Source of the DNA: an uncultured bacterium
GTDB taxonomy: Bacteria > Bacillota > Clostridia > Oscillospirales > CAG-272
Reading direction: 5' to 3'
Length of the DNA stretch: 59,180 nucleotides
Assembly: GCA_949293405.1 (NCBI GenBank)
Contig: CASFDI010000090.1
Location: forward strand, 1 to 59,180
Positions 15,986 through 24,825 of the stretch are shown one piece after another. The translations under genes and the position numbers were made by a program. The notes under the pieces were generated by a model. The model was not told where the DNA came from. It searched no databases and worked only from the letters and a program-made list of their open reading frames with translations. The first letter of the stretch is position 1, and every line of letters begins with the position of its first letter.

Positions 15986-17848
15986 TTACGGGGCATAAAG
16001 CGGCTGTACGATGATCTGCCCTTCTGCATCGGTCAGATAGATTTCAGTATCGGTGAACATGATGAGGTCGGGCTTTTCCATGCTGCCGAGCTGTTCCTGC
16101 GCGGGCAGGAAAAAGGAGGAGCCGTCATGACAGATCAGAAGGAGGAATTCCTTTGAACGGTCCTCTTCCGCACAGGCTTCTATACAGGCGGCATGTATTT
16201 CCGAGACGGTGAGATCCATCTTGATTTTGCCCCGGTCGCGCCAGCGGATCCCTTCCAGCAGCAGCTCCTCCGCATTCATTGTGCCGTCCGGGCCGGGTGT
16301 CCATGCGGTGAGCAGAAGCCCTTCCGGGGTATCTTTGGCGGTCATCAGAAACTGATTGTCATGGAACAGCATATGGTAGTATTCCGTAAAGTAAAGCTCT
16401 GTCGCATGTGCCGCTTCATTTTTTTCACCTGTCGAGGAAAAGAAGATGTCGGACGACTGTCCCGAGTCGCTCTCCTGCGTTGACAGATCCAGGAATACAA
16501 ATGAATAATCCAGGTTGAGCGAGAAGCTCAGAAACAGCCGGTTGCCGCAGCGGAAGACATGACAGTCATCCAGAGATTCAAAAGGGGCGTATTCCGCTTC
16601 TTTGCTGATCAGGCAGGCCGCCGGATCGATCTGATAGGCGCGGATGCGGTACTGATATGCTTGGGAGAAAGGGGTGATCTGTTCTGTCTGCGTAACCGCA
16701 AAGAAGGGTTCTTCCGGGTCGTCCGATCCTGACAGGTGGCGCAACTCACCGTAAAGGTGTACCGTGCCGGACAGGGATGCGCCGTCCCCGAATGAAAAGA
16801 TCAGAAGCTCGGTATCCACCGTGCCGCCTTTTCCCGCGACCAGGCGGGGAATCAGGAGCCGGTCGTTCGTGACGATCGGCTGTCCTTCGGAGGCATAGAA
16901 CGCCTGTATGCTGGTGATTTCCGATGATGCGGTGTTCAGACTGACCACTACGGAATAACTGTCAGAGCAGGCTTCGTCCGGAAACAGGATGTGTTCCGCG
17001 GGCAGAATGTTCCAGCCGGTTCCGGAATCGAATCCCGGAACAAAGGTCTGCGGATCGGAGTAGTCGGCACCGGCGGGGGTGTAGGCGCAGACCATCGTTA
17101 CGGTACCGTCTGTCAGCCGGGCGTGCTGTATGGCCCCGGAGACGGTGATCGCCGTCCCTGTCCGGCGCGGCCGGGCCGGATCGGACAGATCGTAGGTGAT
17201 CAGGCTGGTACGGCTCCCGCCCGGCTGACCGTCCGGGTCGCTCCAGGAAAAAAGCATGATCAGCTGCCCCTTCTGCTCATCCGGCAGCAGTTGCGCTCTT
17301 CCGGGGCCGTAACCGGCAAATTCCTCCGCTTCGCAGGAGTACAGCAGGGGCAGAGAGCCCCTTCCGTAACGGTATACCTTCAGACAGCAGCCGTCTGCAT
17401 AGTACAGATAGGACCCCAGGCGTACGGTCGGAACCGAAAATACGGGATCGGAAGGAGAGGCATCCGCGGCAGGCTCGGCAGAACCGTCGCCGCTGTATGT
17501 CGTGTCCGGGCCGGATCCTAAGGTCCGGGCCTTGAAATAGCGGCGGCAGATCAGATCGAGCAGATTCCGGTACTGCGGTCTGCCGTTATAGTGGTCCATC
17601 GACTGCATCAGAGCATAATAGGGGCTGTCCTTGTAAGCAGACAGGTCCTGATGCTTTACGGGGAAGGGAACGGTGAGTACCAGCATGCCGATGACTGTTA
17701 CCAGACACAGACACGCCGCGATGCGGGCGGCGAGCCGGAGGACGCGTCTGCGTATTGCCCATGCCGGCACAGGGACGGTGGGATCCGCTTCTTCTATGTA
17801 CTGCGGGTCGATACTTCCGAAGGCCTGCAGCCATTCCTTTCCGTTCAT
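15986..17848 (-). CDS. Large membrane anti-sigma-like protein with probable beta-propeller ectodomain
   Basis: A 620-aa protein. The cytoplasmic N-terminus (~1-35) contains FGSIDPQYIEEAD, a motif found in membrane anti-sigma factors paired with clostridial ECF sigmas. One membrane helix follows (~42-62), then a large extracellular domain with repeated strand units such as VRLGSYLYYADGCCLKVYRY, reminiscent of the PF09826-type beta propeller. It probably binds and inhibits the sigma encoded just upstream until an outside signal releases it. ATG 17848 overlaps the sigma stop as ATGA, with AAGGAGG inside the sigma 3' end, so translation is coupled. The ligand or signal is unknown. Confidence 0.75.
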   Translation of the reverse strand: MNGKEWLQAFGSIDPQYIEEADPTVPVPAWAIRRRVLRLAARIAACLCLVTVIGMLVLTVPFPVKHQDLSAYKDSPYYALMQSMDHYNGRPQYRNLLDLICRRYFKARTLGSGPDTTYSGDGSAEPAADASPSDPVFSVPTVRLGSYLYYADGCCLKVYRYGRGSLPLLYSCEAEEFAGYGPGRAQLLPDEQKGQLIMLFSWSDPDGQPGGSRTSLITYDLSDPARPRRTGTAITVSGAIQHARLTDGTVTMVCAYTPAGADYSDPQTFVPGFDSGTGWNILPAEHILFPDEACSDSYSVVVSLNTASSEITSIQAFYASEGQPIVTNDRLLIPRLVAGKGGTVDTELLIFSFGDGASLSGTVHLYGELRHLSGSDDPEEPFFAVTQTEQITPFSQAYQYRIRAYQIDPAACLISKEAEYAPFESLDDCHVFRCGNRLFLSFSLNLDYSFVFLDLSTQESDSGQSSDIFFSSTGEKNEAAHATELYFTEYYHMLFHDNQFLMTAKDTPEGLLLTAWTPGPDGTMNAEELLLEGIRWRDRGKIKMDLTVSEIHAACIEACAEEDRSKEFLLLICHDGSSFFLPAQEQLGSMEKPDLIMFTDTEIYLTDAEGQIIVQPLYAP

Positions 17849-18402
17849 ACAGAAATGCCCTCCTTCCCGAGATAGTCCCTGAATCTGTTGCGGGTGCGGT
17901 GCAGCATGACCTTGACGCACGACTCGGTCAGCCCCATACTGCGTGCAATCTGCCGTACCGGACACAGATACCAGTACCGCCTGACAAACACTGTGCGGGT
18001 CTTTTGGTCAAGGGAAGCGAGAAACCGGTTCACCGTCTCCTCCCAGATCAGCCGGTCTGCCACCGGTGCGGCACGGTCGGGGATACATTCCGCGAACTCT
18101 TCCAGTATCATAGCGGCACTGCTGCGTTTCCCGGCCCGGTTGCGGTCGAAGCGGTCGAGGGCAATATGACGGGCGATGGCGCCGAGAAAAGCGCGCAGTC
18201 TTGCCGGACGCTGGGGCGGCATGGCATTCCAGGCTCCGAGATAGGTATCGTTGACGCATTCTTCCGCATCCGCGTTGCAATGGAGGATGCGTTGCGCGAT
18301 GGCATAGAGATAGCGTCCGTACTGCAGCTGGGTCTGCCGGATCGCCTCTTCAGAGCGCGCCCAATACAGCGCAATAATTTCGGTGTCTTCCACAGCGGTC
18401 AC
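17845..18402 (-). CDS. ECF-type RNA polymerase sigma factor
   Basis: A 185-aa sigma with region 2 (EIIALYWARSEEAIR, AEECVNDTYLGAWNAMPP) and a region 4 helix-turn-helix (IARSMGLTESCVKVMLHRTRNRF). The GTG at 18402 is chosen because AGGAGAGG precedes it; the frame is open further to 18423, but the codon there is TTG without an SD. It is transcribed from the promoter at 18476-18504 and coupled to the anti-sigma gene. The sigma fragments at 14604 and 15735-15835 are relatives, so this family has been copied and lost repeatedly at this locus. The regulon is not visible. Confidence 0.88.
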   Translation of the reverse strand: MTAVEDTEIIALYWARSEEAIRQTQLQYGRYLYAIAQRILHCNADAEECVNDTYLGAWNAMPPQRPARLRAFLGAIARHIALDRFDRNRAGKRSSAAMILEEFAECIPDRAAPVADRLIWEETVNRFLASLDQKTRTVFVRRYWYLCPVRQIARSMGLTESCVKVMLHRTRNRFRDYLGKEGISV

Positions 18403-18475
18403 CGCCTCTCCTGTCAGATTCAAAAGCCGTTTTCATATAGAGTAGGTTTTTTCGGTCAGCGGGTTACATGAATGC

Positions 18476-18504
18476 ATTATATCATACTGTTTTCCGGAAA
18501 TCAA
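18476..18504 (-). promoter_or_regulatory. Sigma-A-type promoter of the ECF sigma/anti-sigma operon
   Basis: Minus-strand TTGATT (18504-18499), 17-nt spacer, TATAAT (18481-18476). It is a housekeeping-type promoter, not an obvious ECF autoregulatory one. The gap between here and 18762 holds nothing I can identify. Confidence 0.7.
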
Positions 18505-18762
18505 GCGTGGCATCCATCCGTCGGGCAGGCCGGATAGCACGGAAAAAAAGCTTACGGTTGCCTGTTTCTGAAAAACTGCACGGGGTTAAGAAACATTTTT
18601 GGATTTTAATGGATTTTCGGATCTGAAAACAGCATTCTGTTACCGGGAGTACCAGGGTACGCCCGGGGGGTAGAATGCTTTTACGGCTCATGGGCATACT
18701 GAATTCTATATACATGGAAAAGAGGAATTGACCGGCGGGACGGAGAAAAACGCAAAAAGGGC

Positions 18763-18791
18763 TTGCGCTTTTCTTCCCTTTGTGTTACAAT
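18763..18791 (+). promoter_or_regulatory. Promoter of the NSS transporter
   Basis: TTGCGC (18763-18768), 17-nt spacer, TACAAT (18786-18791), 38 bp before the start codon. Confidence 0.65.
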
Positions 18792-18828
18792 TTATACATA
18801 TTTTCGTAAAAAAGCGAGGACAACTGTC

Positions 18829-20403
18829 ATGGCACGACAAAATTGGGCGAACCGAACCACCTTTATTCTGGCGGCGGTCGGATCTGCGGTCGGTCTCGGA
18901 AACGCCTGGAGATTTCCCGGTCTGATTGCGCAGCACGGCGGCGGCGCGTTTCTGATCGCGTATTTGCTCGCCATGCTGGTCATGGGGATTCCCCTTCTGA
19001 TGATGGAAATTGCGATCGGGCGGCGTATGCGTACCGGTGCGCCCGGCTGCCTGCGCGGGATGAACCGCAAACTGGAGCCGATCGGCTGGGCTTCCACTAC
19101 CAATGCTTTTTTCATTGTTTCCTATTATGCAGTGGTATTTGCATGGGTGATTCTGATGGCGGTGGTCAGTTTCCGCTTTGCGGGTATGACCGGCGCGCCC
19201 GATGCGGCCGATCAGGCGAGCGGACTGTTCACCGAAATGATCAAGATGGGGGATATCACCGATTTTGACACCATCTCCACGCCGGTGTTCCTGGCGCTGA
19301 TTGCGGCGTGGTTCCTGATCTATGCCTGCATCCGCAACGGAGCCCAGAGCGTTTCCAAAGTAGTGAAGTATACGGTTTTCCTTCCGATTATCTGTCTGCT
19401 GCTTCTGGCGGTGCGCGGGTTCACCATGGACGGCGCCATGGAGGGGATTGCCAAGCTGTTCATCCCGGATGTTTCCGCTTTCGCCGATGCCGGACTGTGG
19501 ATCGATGCCATCGGTCAGGTTTTTTACAGCCTTTCGGTTATGATGGCGATCATGTTCGCTTACGGTTCATACCTTGATCGCAGCAGCAATGTTGCGGCGG
19601 ATGTGATGATCATTGCCTTCTCCGATATGGCGGTTTCGGTCCTGGCGGGTATCGTGATGTTCACCACCATGTATGGCTGCGGCATGGAGGGAAGTTTCAC
19701 TCCTTCGGGCGTTTCCACCGCGTTCTTCGTCTACCCGGTGGCAATTGTCAACTTCACCAGTCTCGGATGGCTCAATGCCGTTTTCGGTTTTCTGTTCTAT
19801 TTCTGCCTGTGTACGCTTGCAATCGATTCCGCGTTTTCGATTGTGGAGGGAATCAGCACCGGTGTTGCCGATAAGTTCCGGCTTGATCACCGGAAGACAA
19901 CACTTACCATCTGTCTGGTGGCAGGGGTGGTTTCTCTGGTGTTCATCACATCCGCGGGACTCAACTGGCTGGATATTCTGGACAACTGGATCAACCAGTT
20001 CAACCTGATCATTATCGGAATCTGCGAGTGTATTGCGGTGGGCTGGTGCTTCAACACCCGGAAAGTGCTGGAGGAGGTCAACCTCAATACCAAGAAGTTC
20101 CGTGTTCCTGCTTTCTGGTTCCTCGGGACGGTGCGCTTCGTCGCTCCGGTGTTGCTGACCGGTTTTCTGGGGTGGAACCTGTACCATCTCTTTGTAGAAA
20201 ACAAGGGCAACTACGGCGGGTATCCCCTGTATGCGCTGGTGGTTGCCGGCTGGGCGGTTACCGTTCTGGTCCTGATAAGCGGTTTCCTGATCCGGCCTCT
20301 GATCAATTACCTCAAGAAATATAAAGGGTATGTGGAACCCGATCAAACCTGGGACAGCGCCGATTTGCTGGGAGACCGGCAGGAAGAAGAACTGCTTCAT
20401 TGA
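18829..20403 (+). CDS. Neurotransmitter:sodium symporter (SNF/NSS) family transporter
   Basis: A 524-aa polytopic protein of the LeuT fold. Bacterial NSS members import amino acids or tryptophan-like solutes with Na+. The N-terminal signature WANRTTFILAAVGSAVGLGN followed by AWRFP is diagnostic: TM1 carries the unwound Na+/substrate-binding stretch. About 12 hydrophobic helices are visible. ATG 18829 has a GCGAGGA SD; a longer frame from 18763 would start inside the promoter. It is monocistronic, between its own promoter and a terminator. The substrate cannot be told. Confidence 0.93.
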   Translation: MARQNWANRTTFILAAVGSAVGLGNAWRFPGLIAQHGGGAFLIAYLLAMLVMGIPLLMMEIAIGRRMRTGAPGCLRGMNRKLEPIGWASTTNAFFIVSYYAVVFAWVILMAVVSFRFAGMTGAPDAADQASGLFTEMIKMGDITDFDTISTPVFLALIAAWFLIYACIRNGAQSVSKVVKYTVFLPIICLLLLAVRGFTMDGAMEGIAKLFIPDVSAFADAGLWIDAIGQVFYSLSVMMAIMFAYGSYLDRSSNVAADVMIIAFSDMAVSVLAGIVMFTTMYGCGMEGSFTPSGVSTAFFVYPVAIVNFTSLGWLNAVFGFLFYFCLCTLAIDSAFSIVEGISTGVADKFRLDHRKTTLTICLVAGVVSLVFITSAGLNWLDILDNWINQFNLIIIGICECIAVGWCFNTRKVLEEVNLNTKKFRVPAFWFLGTVRFVAPVLLTGFLGWNLYHLFVENKGNYGGYPLYALVVAGWAVTVLVLISGFLIRPLINYLKKYKGYVEPDQTWDSADLLGDRQEEELLH

Positions 20404-20413
20404 TTTTGATTTG

Positions 20414-20443
20414 CCGCCGCGCCGCAGAACGGCGCGGCGGTTT
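20414..20443 (+). terminator. Terminator-like hairpin after the NSS transporter
   Basis: Ten-bp GC stem CCGCCGCGCC/GGCGCGGCGG with a 7-nt loop but only three T residues after it. Confidence 0.6.
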
Positions 20444-20455
20444 CTGCATGTGCCG

Positions 20456-20511
20456 TTTAACTTAGATTTAACACAAAGCATGCGTTGGATTTAACATAAG
20501 TCCTGTATGAT
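20456..20511 (+). promoter_or_regulatory. PhoP-box-like repeats and promoter of the Na/Pi cotransporter
   Basis: TTTAAC occurs at 20456-20461, 20467-20472 and 20490-20495, i.e. with start-to-start spacings of 11 and 23 bp. This resembles the ~11-bp helical phasing of Bacillus PhoP direct repeats (TTAACA-like). TATAAT-like TATGAT lies at 20506-20511 and no good -35 box is present, as expected for an activated promoter. Phosphate-starvation control of the phosphate transporter is inferred. Confidence 0.6.
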
Positions 20512-20560
20512 AACATTGTGCTTACAAACGGACAGGAAAATGCCTTATTAAGGAGGACTT

Positions 20561-22357
20561 ATGGACATATTTGACATCCTGACGCTGCTGTGCGGATTAT
20601 CGTTGTTTCTGTACGGCATGCATGTCATGGGGGATGCGCTGAAGAAAAGTGCGGGGAACAGGCTCAAGAACATTCTCAGCAACCTGACCTCCAATCAGTG
20701 GAAAGGGTTTCTGCTGGGGCTTGGAGTTACCGCAATCATTCAGTCCTCCTCAGCCACCACCGTGATGGTGGTGGGCTTTGTCAACTCGGCTGCCATGTCG
20801 CTGCGGGGGGCTGTCGGGGTCATTATGGGAGCCAATGTCGGTACCGCGGTGACTTCCTGGCTGACCGCACTGTCGGGCATCGGAAACGGTGGGGAAACCG
20901 TGGGAGATGTTCTTTCCTTGTTGCGTCCCGATGCCTGGATGCCTCTGCTGGCAGTGATCGGGATCTGTATGCTCATGTTTTCCAAAAGTGCACGCAAACG
21001 CGATTTTTCTGCGGTGCTTCTGGGCTTTACCGTTCTGATGGTCGGCATGAATATCATGTCGGGATCGGTGGGCGGACTCAAGGAATCGGAATCTTTCCGC
21101 TCGGTCCTCACCATGTTTGAGAATCCGGTGCTGGGTGTTCTGGCGGGTACGGTGCTGACTGCCATCGTACAGTCTTCATCGGCATCTGTGGGTATTCTGC
21201 AGTCCCTGACGGTGACCGGCGCCATTTCTTACGGTGCGGCGATCCCGATCGTGATGGGGCAGAACATCGGTACCTGCGTCACCGCCCTGATTTCCTCAAT
21301 CGGCGCCACCAAGAACGGAAAGCGCGCGGCGCTGGTTCATCTGTATTTCAATGTGATCGGCGTTCTGATCTGGCTGTCCCTGTTCTACTTTGTGGATTGG
21401 ATTGCGGATTTCTCTTTTGTGTCCTCTCCGATCGACATGTGGGGTGTGGCACTGGTGCATACCGTATTCAAAATTCTCTGCGTTCTGCTGTTCTGGCCCT
21501 TCACCCGGTACCTTGAGAAACTGGCCGTGCTTTCGGTGCGCGGTACCGACGAAACCGAATCCAACCTGCTTGATGATCGCCTGCTCAGTGCTCCGTCGGT
21601 TGCAGTGGAGCGTTGCAAGGAGGTGGCGGCATCCATGATGGATTTCTCGGCGGATGCACTGTGTGATTCGCTCGGTCTGCTTGATCAGTATGATGAAAAG
21701 ACTGCCCAGCGGATCCGGGCAGCAGAAGCGCGTGCCGACCGGTATGAGGATGCGCTCGGATCGTACCTGGTCAAACTGTCGGGTGTCGGGCTTTCGGTCA
21801 ATGACAGCCACGAGGTCACCAAACTGCTGCACATCATCGGAGATATGGAGCGGATCTCCGACCATGCGGTCAATATTGTGGAATCGGCGGAGGAAATGCG
21901 GGACAAGCACATGACCTTCTCGTCCGAGGCACAGCATGAGCTGACGGTGCTGCGCGCAGCGGTGGGAGAGATTATCCGTCTGGCACAGCAGGCGTTCGTC
22001 AGCGGCAACCTGACGGCTGCCACCAGTGTGGAGCCGCTGGAGCAGACAGTGGATCTTCTGCGTGACCGCATCAAACTCAATCATACTCTGCGGCTGCAGA
22101 AAAGTGAATGTACCATTGAACACGGCTTTGTGCTGTCGGATATCCTGACGGACCTGGAACGGGTAGCTGATCACTGCTCCAATATTGCCGGCTGCGTGCT
22201 GGAAATGAAGGCGCACGGTGCGCTGGATATGCACGGGTACCTGGATGCCGTCAAGAGCGACAGCGACGAGTTTCAGCGTAAATTCCATGATTACAGGATC
22301 AAATACAGTCTGGAGAAGAACAGCGGCGGCGGGCCGCAGGAGGAGAGTGACATATGA
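20561..22357 (+). CDS. Na/Pi cotransporter with C-terminal PhoU-like domain
   Basis: A 598-aa protein. The membrane part (~1-320) holds two inverted repeats, each with the QSSSA motif (IIQSSSATTVMVVGFVN and IVQSSSASVGILQSL), the phosphate/Na+ signature of the NptA/YjbB family. The last ~230 residues are helical with PhoU-type motifs (IGDMERISDHAVNIVE, LTDLERVADHCSNIAG), which may gate transport or sense phosphate state. The 5' region has PhoP-box-like repeats. The stop overlaps the next start as ATGA, so the downstream protein is made at a linked rate. Confidence 0.93.
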   Translation: MDIFDILTLLCGLSLFLYGMHVMGDALKKSAGNRLKNILSNLTSNQWKGFLLGLGVTAIIQSSSATTVMVVGFVNSAAMSLRGAVGVIMGANVGTAVTSWLTALSGIGNGGETVGDVLSLLRPDAWMPLLAVIGICMLMFSKSARKRDFSAVLLGFTVLMVGMNIMSGSVGGLKESESFRSVLTMFENPVLGVLAGTVLTAIVQSSSASVGILQSLTVTGAISYGAAIPIVMGQNIGTCVTALISSIGATKNGKRAALVHLYFNVIGVLIWLSLFYFVDWIADFSFVSSPIDMWGVALVHTVFKILCVLLFWPFTRYLEKLAVLSVRGTDETESNLLDDRLLSAPSVAVERCKEVAASMMDFSADALCDSLGLLDQYDEKTAQRIRAAEARADRYEDALGSYLVKLSGVGLSVNDSHEVTKLLHIIGDMERISDHAVNIVESAEEMRDKHMTFSSEAQHELTVLRAAVGEIIRLAQQAFVSGNLTAATSVEPLEQTVDLLRDRIKLNHTLRLQKSECTIEHGFVLSDILTDLERVADHCSNIAGCVLEMKAHGALDMHGYLDAVKSDSDEFQRKFHDYRIKYSLEKNSGGGPQEESDI

Positions 22358-24036
22358 ATATACGGCAGAATATCGAGTCTTTTGTGTACGGATATCTGGA
22401 TTTCCTGACCGAGCGCATTTACAGAGAGGGACAGGAGTGCGAATACCTGGGTGTCAAAGGACTCTATGAGTCGGAGAAGTTTGTCAAGGGACAACTGATT
22501 CACAGTCTGGCGAACCTCTGCCTGTATTACCGGAGGGGTGGTGATGCAGCGCGGTTTGACCGGGTGTGGGAACGACTGGTGGCTGCGGTGGATCTTCTGC
22601 AGGATGACCGCCTGCGCACTTGGGGGATGCTTTCTGCCCTGCGTGGGTGCTATGAACTGAAAAAGGCGGGGGTTTTTGACCGTTTGCCTGATCAGTCACG
22701 CGAATTGCTTGAAAACCGGACCCGTTATACGGACTTCTACGACACAGAGACCGATGCGCTCAAGGGAGGGCTGCCCACCAACTATTATCAGGTGGCGATG
22801 GCATGCGCCGGTTTGCGTGAGGCGATGGGCTTTGATGCGCCCGGGGTTTGCGACCGCATCAAGGATCGTCTGATCCGCCTGATGGAGCAGGGAGGAGGCG
22901 GATGGATGGACGAGCAGATTCCGTTCGGACGGTATGACCGGTATTCGCTGATGGTCACCTCGGAATTTTCCGATACGCTGGATCTGATCGGACGGGAAGT
23001 GCCGCGCTTCATCCTGGACAATCTGCACGCCGCTGCGATGATTGCGCTTGCCTCGGCAAACCGCCGCGGAGACGGTGTGATCTACGGCAGAAGCCTGTCG
23101 GTACACGGGGACTGCGCCTATCTTGAAATTCTTTCATCTGCTCTGCGCCACCGGCTGCTGGATGAAAATCAGATCCCGGTCGCTCTGGCTTATGCCGGTG
23201 CCATCCTCGATAAAACAGAGCACTTCTGGTTTGATCGCAGCCGCATGAGTTTCAACCTGTGGTTTGACGGACGGACTACCAACAGCTACCGTCAGTCTCA
23301 CCGGGTGCTGGAAGTCAATCTGGACATGATGAACCATCTGCTCTCTACACTTGCAAACCTGGATGCTGCAGGGCTTGCCGACCGGGAACCCGGACAGCTG
23401 CCGGCCGATCCTGCAGCCTGGCGTGTGCTGCGCACCGATTTTCAGAATATTCCCGGTCATCTTTGCACGCTCTATACTCTGCGGCGCGGCGGACTGTATC
23501 TGCAGCTGCCGCTGGTCGGACTGGGCAACCGGGTGCATTCAGCTGCGTATCTGCCTTTTCCTGCGCTTGCAGAGCGGCTGGAAGCCTATCCGGATGCTTT
23601 CGTTCCGTTCCTGACTCCTCTCTACACACTGGCAGACGGCCGGCAGGTCATGCCGGTACAGTACTACAGCGCCATTTCCGAAGAGACCGGTGAAGACCGG
23701 GTCACGGTAACGGTCCGGGGAACGCTTGCCGATGTCGATTTCAGTAAACGCAATCCCTCTGATACCGGCTTGCCGTTTACTGCGGTGTATCGCTTTGAAG
23801 GAGCCTCGCTTGAGGTACTCTTTGATACGGCGGCTCCGGTTGCCGCTGCGGTCATGTCCTACGGGATGGGAAACCGCAGCCCGCGTGTGAAGTTTTTCGG
23901 GTTCGGCTCGGTGAGCGAACGCAGGGTGGTGCGCGAGACCATGTACCATACACCGCATGGGGCGCATCTGTATCTTACCACTGCGCGCGGTACCGGTGGC
24001 CGCGTCGGATACCGGTTTGACCGGCTGCCCGAATGA
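22354..24036 (+). CDS. Uncharacterised protein, probable (alpha/alpha)-toroid plus beta-sandwich enzyme
   Basis: A 560-aa protein without a signal peptide. The first ~350 residues are regularly spaced helices with aromatic and acidic patches (TNYYQVAMACAGLREAMG, RYDRYSLMVTSEFSDTLD, GDGVIYGRSLSVHGD). The C-terminal ~200 look beta-rich. This layout recalls polysaccharide lyases, heparinase II/III-like and other toroid carbohydrate enzymes, but I cannot assign a family. The start overlaps the phosphate transporter stop by 4 bp, with GGAGGAGA as SD. The conserved-looking Tyr, Arg, Asp and His residues would be active-site candidates. No terminator with a clear stem follows. Confidence 0.6.
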   Translation: MNIRQNIESFVYGYLDFLTERIYREGQECEYLGVKGLYESEKFVKGQLIHSLANLCLYYRRGGDAARFDRVWERLVAAVDLLQDDRLRTWGMLSALRGCYELKKAGVFDRLPDQSRELLENRTRYTDFYDTETDALKGGLPTNYYQVAMACAGLREAMGFDAPGVCDRIKDRLIRLMEQGGGGWMDEQIPFGRYDRYSLMVTSEFSDTLDLIGREVPRFILDNLHAAAMIALASANRRGDGVIYGRSLSVHGDCAYLEILSSALRHRLLDENQIPVALAYAGAILDKTEHFWFDRSRMSFNLWFDGRTTNSYRQSHRVLEVNLDMMNHLLSTLANLDAAGLADREPGQLPADPAAWRVLRTDFQNIPGHLCTLYTLRRGGLYLQLPLVGLGNRVHSAAYLPFPALAERLEAYPDAFVPFLTPLYTLADGRQVMPVQYYSAISEETGEDRVTVTVRGTLADVDFSKRNPSDTGLPFTAVYRFEGASLEVLFDTAAPVAAAVMSYGMGNRSPRVKFFGFGSVSERRVVRETMYHTPHGAHLYLTTARGTGGRVGYRFDRLPE

Positions 24037-24098
24037 TCTTCTTGCGCTTTCCATAGGTTTTTTTCTGTCGGATTCTGAAATTTGTGAAAAGTTGCACC

Positions 24099-24127
24099 TT
24101 GACTTGCTTCGTCTGCAATGCTATAAT
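24099..24127 (+). promoter_or_regulatory. Sigma-A promoter of the purine operon
   Basis: TTGACT (24099-24104), 17-nt spacer, TATAAT (24122-24127), directly upstream of the ZTP aptamer. There is no obvious PurR box. Confidence 0.85.
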
Positions 24128-24137
24128 ATATTTTGTA

Positions 24138-24214
24138 AGCGGTTCTTTGCGACTGACGGAGCGATATGGGCGACCATAGTGGAACAAAGAACACGGAATG
24201 CCGACCGTCTGGGC
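24138..24214 (+). promoter_or_regulatory. ZTP (pfl) riboswitch aptamer
   Basis: P1 pairs GTTCTTT (24142-24148) with AAAGAAC (24186-24192). P2 is TATGG-GCGA-CCATA (24165-24178). The family-typical GACTGACGGA and CCGACCGTCTGGGC blocks are present, and GACGG (24155-24159) can pair with CCGTC (24205-24209) to form the diagnostic pseudoknot. ZTP/ZMP riboswitches sense a purine intermediate that builds up when 10-formyl-THF is short, and they switch on purine and folate genes. Confidence 0.9.
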
Positions 24215-24249
24215 GTACTTACTGCTGAAGGAGTAGGTATGCCCTTTTT
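24211..24249 (+). terminator. Riboswitch-controlled intrinsic terminator
   Basis: A 13-bp stem GGGCGTACTTACT/AGTAGGTATGCCC with an 8-nt loop and a five-T run. Its first four bases are the last bases of the aptamer core (CTGGGC), so ligand binding and terminator formation compete. That gives an ON switch for the whole pur operon. Confidence 0.92.
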
Positions 24250-24283
24250 CGTTTGAAACGGTCATTTACGGAAGAGGTTGCAT

Positions 24284-24778
24284 ATGAAAAAAGTCGGGAT
24301 CCTGATGGGAAGTGACAGCGATCTGCCGGTGGTGGAGAAAGCCATTGATACCCTGCGTTCGCTGGAGATCCCTTTTGAAGTACACATTTATTCGGCGCAC
24401 CGTACGCCTGCCGAGGCTGCCGCTTTTTCGGCAGGCGCACGGCAGGCGGGCTTCGGCGTACTGATTGCCGCTGCCGGCATGGCCGCTCATCTGGCGGGCG
24501 CTGTGGCGGCCCAGACCACCTTGCCGGTGATCGGTATCCCCATGTTGTCCGGTCAGTTGGGCGGACTTGACGCCCTGCTGTCCACCGTGCAGATGCCTTC
24601 GGGCATTCCGGTAGCGACCGTTGCGGTCAACGGTGCCGCCAATGCCGCGCTGCTCGCCGCAGAGATCCTTGCGGTGGAGGACGCTTCACTCGCATCGCGC
24701 CTGGATGCGCGCCGCCGCGCTGATGCACAGCGCGTGCTCGAAAAAGACGCCGCTCTGACCGCGCGTCTTTGCAACTGA
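24284..24778 (+). CDS. purE: N5-carboxyaminoimidazole ribonucleotide mutase (class I PurE)
   Basis: A 164-aa enzyme converting N5-CAIR to CAIR. GSDSDLPVV, SAHRTPAEA and the MPSGIPVATVAVN block are class I features. Class I PurE normally needs PurK, which is not in this window. The start is ATG 24284 with a GAAGAGG SD rather than the in-frame codon at 24278. First gene after the ZTP riboswitch. Confidence 0.95.
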   Translation: MKKVGILMGSDSDLPVVEKAIDTLRSLEIPFEVHIYSAHRTPAEAAAFSAGARQAGFGVLIAAAGMAAHLAGAVAAQTTLPVIGIPMLSGQLGGLDALLSTVQMPSGIPVATVAVNGAANAALLAAEILAVEDASLASRLDARRRADAQRVLEKDAALTARLCN

Positions 24779-24825
24779 GTTGACAGAACCATATTTTCAA
24801 GCGTGTCGCTTGCAGGAGGAATATC

